Assembly: GCF_005116715.1 (NCBI RefSeq) | Contig: NZ_SWCI01000005.1 | Span: 62,001 to 126,000 of the forward strand | Length of the DNA stretch: 64,000 bases | DNA from: Ferrimonas sediminicola | GTDB lineage: Bacteria > Pseudomonadota > Gammaproteobacteria > Enterobacterales > Shewanellaceae | Direction of reading: 5' to 3' | Part shown: positions 59,867-64,000 of the stretch, piece by piece | Numbering within the stretch: position 1 is the first letter of the stretch | Layout of the letters: every line of letters starts with the position of its first letter | Made by a program: the position numbers and the translations under genes | Notes under the pieces: model-generated | Told to the model about the DNA's origin: nothing | Databases searched by the model: none | The model's input: the letters and a program-made list of their open reading frames with translations, nothing else

Positions 59867-61050
59867 GGGGCCACCCGCTTATGGCAGTTGGTCTTGAACA
59901 CCACATAGGCGCCCGCTTCGCTGACCTCGGTCAGGAACGCCCTGGCGCCGGCCAGGCTGTCGAACTCGCCGACGCAGTAGCGGTAGCGACCACCGCTGAG
60001 ATGCTCAAACAGGCTGCCGTAGCGCTCGTTGAAATCCTGCCGCAGTCGCCGGCTCAGGGGACGCTCCCAGGAGGTCACCTGGACACAGAACCGCTTCTCC
60101 TCGGCCGGGGTGACCACACACTGACCGGGCTGGCCGGCGGGGGGCGCCGCGACCGCCGGGGCGGTTGAGGGAGGGTTCCCGGCGGGCTGCGACTTGTCCA
60201 TTTCGGGCCGAGACTGGGCAGCCGGCCCCGCCACTGGCTTCGGCTCAGGGGCGAACCCGGACTCGGTTTGAGGCTCACGACCCAAGCGCGCCTTGGCGTC
60301 GGACAGCGCCTGCTCCTCCATCCACAGCACCTCGTCCTGCTGCTTGGGCCTGATGCCTCCCACCAGAGCCTCCAGCCTGCGACGGGCCTGGGCCTCATCG
60401 TACTGCCGCCGCAGTACATCCAACGCCACCTCGGGCCGATCCGCCTGGATGGCGGCCAGGATCAGGTTGGCCTGAATCCCTTTGTCGGCGGGGTTCACCA
60501 GGTAGAGGGGGTAAAGCAGCTGCAGGGCGTCGGCGTAACGCTTTTGCATCATCCGCACCACCGCCTGGTTGTTCTTCACCAGCAGATCGTCGGCCCCCAG
60601 GCGGCGGGCCTCCTCAAACTGGGCGATCGCCTCCTCGTGCCTGCCCTGTCCGGCGCTGGCCCGCCCCTGTTGCAGCAGGTACTGGACGGTGTCCCCACCG
60701 GCCTGACGGTAGCCGTCGAGGGCCTGCTGGCACTCCAGCCAGTGCTGTTGCTGGCACTGGATCCGTGCCAGGGCCAGCTTCACCGGCGGCTGGGTCATCT
60801 CGGTCTCGGTCAGCAGGCTGGTGTAGAGCTCGGCGGAGCGGATGTCCCCCTGATCCAGGTAGACGTTGATCAGGGCCAGCTTGTACTGGGGCTTGCTCTG
60901 CAGGTTGGCCTTGTAGTGGGCCACCAGGCCGGGCTGGTTGTTGGCGGCTTTGAGCAGTGTCTCTCGAGTATCCAGGGGATCGTCCACCGGCTGGCTGGCG
61001 CATCCGGCCAGGATCAGTGCCAGCACCGCGGCGTTCAGGGTTCTCGTCAT
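59863..61050 (-). CDS. tadD: TadD-like lipoprotein with TPR and SPOR-like domains
   Basis: The 395-residue lipoprotein has a lipobox (ALILAGC) for attachment at Cys17. Residues about 30-240 are TPR-like helix pairs (for example HEEAIAQFEEARRLGADDLL), the part common to TadD, which probably works as a pilotin or assembly factor. A Pro/Ala-rich linker (about 260-315) leads to a C-terminal domain with RFCVQVTSWERP and YRYCVGEFDSLAGARAFL, a pattern like the SPOR peptidoglycan-binding domain. The added SPOR-like domain is not part of classical TadD. It overlaps tadE by 4 bp and lies 15 bp after tadC. Confidence 0.85.
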   Translation of the reverse strand: MTRTLNAAVLALILAGCASQPVDDPLDTRETLLKAANNQPGLVAHYKANLQSKPQYKLALINVYLDQGDIRSAELYTSLLTETEMTQPPVKLALARIQCQQQHWLECQQALDGYRQAGGDTVQYLLQQGRASAGQGRHEEAIAQFEEARRLGADDLLVKNNQAVVRMMQKRYADALQLLYPLYLVNPADKGIQANLILAAIQADRPEVALDVLRRQYDEAQARRRLEALVGGIRPKQQDEVLWMEEQALSDAKARLGREPQTESGFAPEPKPVAGPAAQSRPEMDKSQPAGNPPSTAPAVAAPPAGQPGQCVVTPAEEKRFCVQVTSWERPLSRRLRQDFNERYGSLFEHLSGGRYRYCVGEFDSLAGARAFLTEVSEAGAYVVFKTNCHKRVAP

Positions 61051-61065
61051 GGTTTGAAATCCTCT

Positions 61066-61935
61066 CTAACTCAACATCCGCATGATTCCGGGGGCGGCGA
61101 TCAGCACCACGATGGGCACCATGATGAAGAGGATCAGCGGGATGGACATCTTGGCCCCCAGCTTGCCGATCTTCTCCTCCAGGTTCATCATGTTGATCTC
61201 CCTGATGTCCGATGCCAGGCTCGACAGCACCGGTCCCACAGAGGAGCCATATTGCAGGCTCTGGACTATGGTCATTACAAAACTCTGCGACTCGCTGGTG
61301 GGCACCAGCTCATAGAACTCGTGGATCGCCTTCTCGATCCCCACCACCTTGGAGCGCTCGACAGTGACGCGCACCACCCGTGCCAGGTGGCGATCCACCA
61401 TCACCAGCTCCCCGGCCAGGTGAGCCAGGGACGCCTCGACGGTCATGCCGGTGTGGACACAGACATTCATCAGGTCCAGCAGGAAGGGCAGACGACCGCT
61501 GATCTGGCGCACCAGCCGCTTGGCCCTCATCTCCAGGTAGATGTCCGGCACCACCAGGAACGCCACCGCGCTCAGGCTGACGGTGAGGATGAACTGGGTG
61601 GAATCCAGGTACCCGCGCAGCACCATGAAGATCCCCACCGCCAGCACCACCACGAAGGGGATGAACTTCAGGAAGTAGTAGCTCTGTGCCAGCCACGGCT
61701 GATAGATGCCGGCACTGGTGAGCTTCTTCTCCACCTCCTTCTGGTTGAAGCTGAAGGGGGAAACCACCTTGTCCAGCAGCTTGCCCCTCGGGCTCTCCCC
61801 CTGATTGCCGCCCAGCAGCTGATTCACGCTCCAGCGGGTGGCAAATCGGTCCCAGATGCGGGCCCCCACCCAGGCCAGCAGCAACGCCGACACCAGGGCA
61901 ACGAGGTAGAAGATGTAGGGGGGGATATAGGTCAT
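61066..61935 (-). CDS. tadC: Type II secretion F-family protein TadC
   Basis: The 289-residue inner-membrane protein forms, with TadB, the platform of the Flp pilus machine. Hydrophobic segments lie near the N-terminus (YIFYLVALVSALLLAWVG), in the middle and at the C-terminus (IPLILFIMVPIVVLIAAPG). The T2SSF cytoplasmic domain has LPFLLDLMNVCVHTGMTVEA. The start MTYIPPYIF overlaps the tadB stop by 4 bp and has GGGGGTGGA upstream, which decides it against a longer frame. Confidence 0.93.
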   Translation of the reverse strand: MTYIPPYIFYLVALVSALLLAWVGARIWDRFATRWSVNQLLGGNQGESPRGKLLDKVVSPFSFNQKEVEKKLTSAGIYQPWLAQSYYFLKFIPFVVVLAVGIFMVLRGYLDSTQFILTVSLSAVAFLVVPDIYLEMRAKRLVRQISGRLPFLLDLMNVCVHTGMTVEASLAHLAGELVMVDRHLARVVRVTVERSKVVGIEKAIHEFYELVPTSESQSFVMTIVQSLQYGSSVGPVLSSLASDIREINMMNLEEKIGKLGAKMSIPLILFIMVPIVVLIAAPGIMRMLS

Positions 61936-62849
61936 GAGTCCACCCCCCTCAGGATCCAGGCGATGCAGGCAAAACCGATGCATTCGCTGATCAGCACATA
62001 ATAGAAGATCGGCTTGCCTCCCTCCTCGAACATCACGAAGTGGTAGTTCTCCGGACTGGTGTACTTGAGGATCAGCAGGAAGATGAAGGGCAGTGCCGCC
62101 ACGATCTTGGCCGACGCCCGGGCTTCGGAGGTCAGTGCGCTCTTCTTCTTGTCCAGGGCGCGGGCGTCGAACATCAGCCGGTTGATGCGGTTGATCACCT
62201 CCTTCAGCTGCCCGCCACGGCTCAAGTTGAGGCGGATGGTGGAGACGAAGAAGAAGTACTCCACGTAGGGAAAGGTGGCGCCGCTGCGCTGCAGCACATC
62301 ATCGGGGTCCTCACCAATGAGCAGACGCTCGGACATCAGCTTGAACTCGCGACCGACATCGTTCTCCAGCTGCTCCCCGACGTACTCGAAGGCGTGCACC
62401 ACGCTCTGACCGGCGGACAGGGCCCCGGCGAGGATATTGAGGGCATCGGGGAAGTCGTCCTGGAAGCGCTGCTCCCGGGCACGTTTCAGATAAAGGACAA
62501 ACAGCACGAAGGTGATGGGGTATCCCCAGCCCAACAGCATCGGCAGGCTCAGGTGCAGCAGCATCTCATTAAGGGCGTAGAGGCCGGTGGTGGCGACGCA
62601 GATGTAGATGGCCAGGGTCACCTGGGGTTTGGGGGCCATCAGCTTCAGCAGGCTGCGCCAGTGCCCCCGGAGCCGGGTCTTGAAGCTGGAGTCGAAGCGG
62701 CTGGCGTCGATCACCATCCGTGCCACCTCCTGGGCTTCCAGCTCACTCTCCATGCCAATCAGCTTATCCATCTTGCGCTGACGCTTTCGGTCCTGCCACC
62801 AGACGAACAGCAGGCCGAACAGCACCAGCAGGAAGGCCAGGCGGATCAT
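61932..62849 (-). CDS. tadB: Type II secretion F-family protein TadB
   Basis: The 305-residue membrane protein is the partner of TadC. It has an N-terminal helix ([17 protein letters not shown]), a pair of helices near residues 75-120 and two more at the C-terminus. The T2SSF domain shows FPDALNILAGALSAGQSVVH and FFFVSTIRLNLSRGGQLKEV. It overlaps tadA by 4 bp and tadC by 4 bp. Confidence 0.94.
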   Translation of the reverse strand: MIRLAFLLVLFGLLFVWWQDRKRQRKMDKLIGMESELEAQEVARMVIDASRFDSSFKTRLRGHWRSLLKLMAPKPQVTLAIYICVATTGLYALNEMLLHLSLPMLLGWGYPITFVLFVLYLKRAREQRFQDDFPDALNILAGALSAGQSVVHAFEYVGEQLENDVGREFKLMSERLLIGEDPDDVLQRSGATFPYVEYFFFVSTIRLNLSRGGQLKEVINRINRLMFDARALDKKKSALTSEARASAKIVAALPFIFLLILKYTSPENYHFVMFEEGGKPIFYYVLISECIGFACIAWILRGVDS

Positions 62850-64000
62850 GCGAAGATCTCCCTGAGCTCCTGCTCCAGACCGAAGAAGCGGGCACGCTCG
62901 TAGATCACCGACCGGGTCGACAGCCCCGGGGTGCGGAAGTCACCGCGGATGCGGTTGCCGGAGAAGCCGTCGATGCCGGTCTCGAAGCGGAAGATGTCCT
63001 CCAGCACCACGTTATCCCCCTCCAGTCCCACCACCTCGGAGATGTGCATCACCTTGCGGCTACCGTCGTGCAGCCGCTTCACCTGCACGATCAGGTCCAC
63101 GGCGCTGACGATGGAGCGACGGATCGCCGCCAGGGGCAGGCTGGCAGTGGCCATCATCACCATGCTCTCCACCCGGGCGATGGCATCCCGCGGGCTGTTG
63201 GCGTGCAGGGTGGACATGGAGCCGTCGTGGCCGGTGTTCATCGCCTGCAGCATCTCAAACGCCTCCCCGCCGCGGCACTCGCCGACGATGATACGATCCG
63301 GACGCATCCGCAGGGCGTTGATCACCAGCTCGCGGGCGTCCACGGCGCCGGTGCCTTCGACGCTGGCCTGACGAGTCTCCAGGCGGACGATATGGGGCTG
63401 CTGCAGCTGCAGCTCCGCCGCGTCCTCGATGGTGACGATGCGCTCGGTCTCGCCGATGAAGGCGGACAGGGCGTTGAGCAGGGTGGTCTTTCCGGAGCCG
63501 GTGCCGCCGGAGATCAGCACGTTGCATTTGCAATGGGAGGCGATGGAGAGCAGCTTGGCCATCTCCATGGAGAGGGCGCCAAACTCCACCAGGTTCTCCA
63601 TCCTGATCTTCTGCTGCTTGAACTTGCGGATGGAGATGGAGGTGCCGTCGATGGCCAGAGGCGGAATGACGATGTTGACCCGGCTGCCATCTTCGAGGCG
63701 GGCATCACACAGGGGCTTGGCCTCGTCGATGCGTCGCCCGACGTTGGAGGCAATCCGCTTGGCGATGGTGTTCAGCTGCTTCTCATTGACGAACTGGATG
63801 TCGGAGCGCTCCACCTTGCCGCCAATCTCGATGAAGATGTCGTTGGGTCCGTTGATCATGATGTCGGAGATGTCATCGTTGTCCAGCAGCGCCTGCAGTG
63901 GCCCCAATCCCTTGAGCTCAGCGTACAGGGCACGCACCAGTTCGATACGCTGGATGCTGGTCACCTGAATCTGGCGCTGATCCACCAGCAGGTCCACCGA
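62846..64000 (-). CDS. tadA: Tad secretion ATPase TadA/CpaF (C-terminal part)
   Basis: TadA is the hexameric ATPase that powers Flp pilus assembly. The visible 384 residues hold the conserved core: [14 protein letters not shown], Walker [18 protein letters not shown], Asp box [19 protein letters not shown] and Walker [21 protein letters not shown], then the His box [18 protein letters not shown]. The window ends before the N-terminus; family members are usually 420-480 residues, so some dozens are missing. The rest of the operon upstream (expected tadZ, rcpA and flp genes) lies outside. Confidence 0.95.
   Translation of the reverse strand, partial: SVDLLVDQRQIQVTSIQRIELVRALYAELKGLGPLQALLDNDDISDIMINGPNDIFIEIGGKVERSDIQFVNEKQLNTIAKRIASNVGRRIDEAKPLCDARLEDGSRVNIVIPPLAIDGTSISIRKFKQQKIRMENLVEFGALSMEMAKLLSIASHCKCNVLISGGTGSGKTTLLNALSAFIGETERIVTIEDAAELQLQQPHIVRLETRQASVEGTGAVDARELVINALRMRPDRIIVGECRGGEAFEMLQAMNTGHDGSMSTLHANSPRDAIARVESMVMMATASLPLAAIRRSIVSAVDLIVQVKRLHDGSRKVMHISEVVGLEGDNVVLEDIFRFETGIDGFSGNRIRGDFRTPGLSTRSVIYERARFFGLEQELREIFA

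Noticed and set aside
60268-62001. 577-codon plus-strand open frame opposite tadD and tadC
   Set aside because: It spans two overlapping tad genes and reads as H/Q/L/G-rich antisense with no ribosome-binding site.

Overview
The window is GC-rich chromosomal DNA from a facultatively anaerobic gammaproteobacterium. Three things point to the Shewanella/Ferrimonas side of the Alteromonadales: a four-haem periplasmic flavocytochrome c fumarate reductase, leucine and alanine dehydrogenases, and gene order shared with Enterobacteria and Shewanella. The high GC content makes Ferrimonas the best guess. This is inference; there is no rRNA in the window. I see no tRNA or rRNA genes, insertion sequences, prophage or CRISPR array. 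Gene density is high and most transcription units end in clear hairpin/T-run terminators.

Layout. 1-6.5 kb is a transport and envelope region: the 3' end of a BCCT transporter, an intergenic cluster of REP-like hairpins, a porin, a MarR regulator resembling EctR/CosR, and a TonB-dependent receptor behind a Fur-like box. 6.5-24.5 kb follows the E. coli block serS-rarA-lolA-ftsK-lrp-trxB-cydD-cydC-aat-infA-clpA-clpS-cspD, with crcB, ald, a glycine-zipper gene and bpt inserted. Aat, Bpt, ClpS and ClpA together make up the recognition side of the bacterial N-degron pathway. 24.5-31.3 kb holds icd, rluE, mnmA, hflD, purB and roxA, again in E. coli-like order.

31.3-43.2 kb is more accessory: a CRP-box-linked periplasmic protein, fccA, a porin, and a two-component system with a periplasmic solute-binding sensor and an NtrC-like regulator whose sigma-54 contact loop is degenerate. 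Then come a DUF4826 protein, leucine dehydrogenase, a YbjN-like protein, a MaoC-type dehydratase and an orphan DsdC-like LysR regulator. 43.2-54.6 kb contains ydiJ, ppsA, ppsR and an AroH-type DAHP synthase, matching the E. coli neighbourhood, but with a nickel superoxide dismutase and an SPFH/prohibitin protein between ppsR and aroH. A LuxR-type regulator, a YkvA protein and YibL follow. 54.8-56.9 kb is a chemoreceptor.

57-64 kb is the distal part of a tad (Flp pilus) operon on the minus strand, tadA-B-C-D-E-F-G plus an OmpA-domain gene. The genes are coupled by 1-4 bp overlaps almost throughout, and tadA runs off the window.

The points most worth a second look are the Sec-exported NiSOD whose predicted cleavage exposes the nickel-hook histidine, the GAFTGA-defective NtrC-like regulator with its solute-binding kinase, the structured Fur-box intergenic region at 43.2-43.6 kb, and the hairpin repeats near 1.2-1.6 kb that show compensatory base changes.
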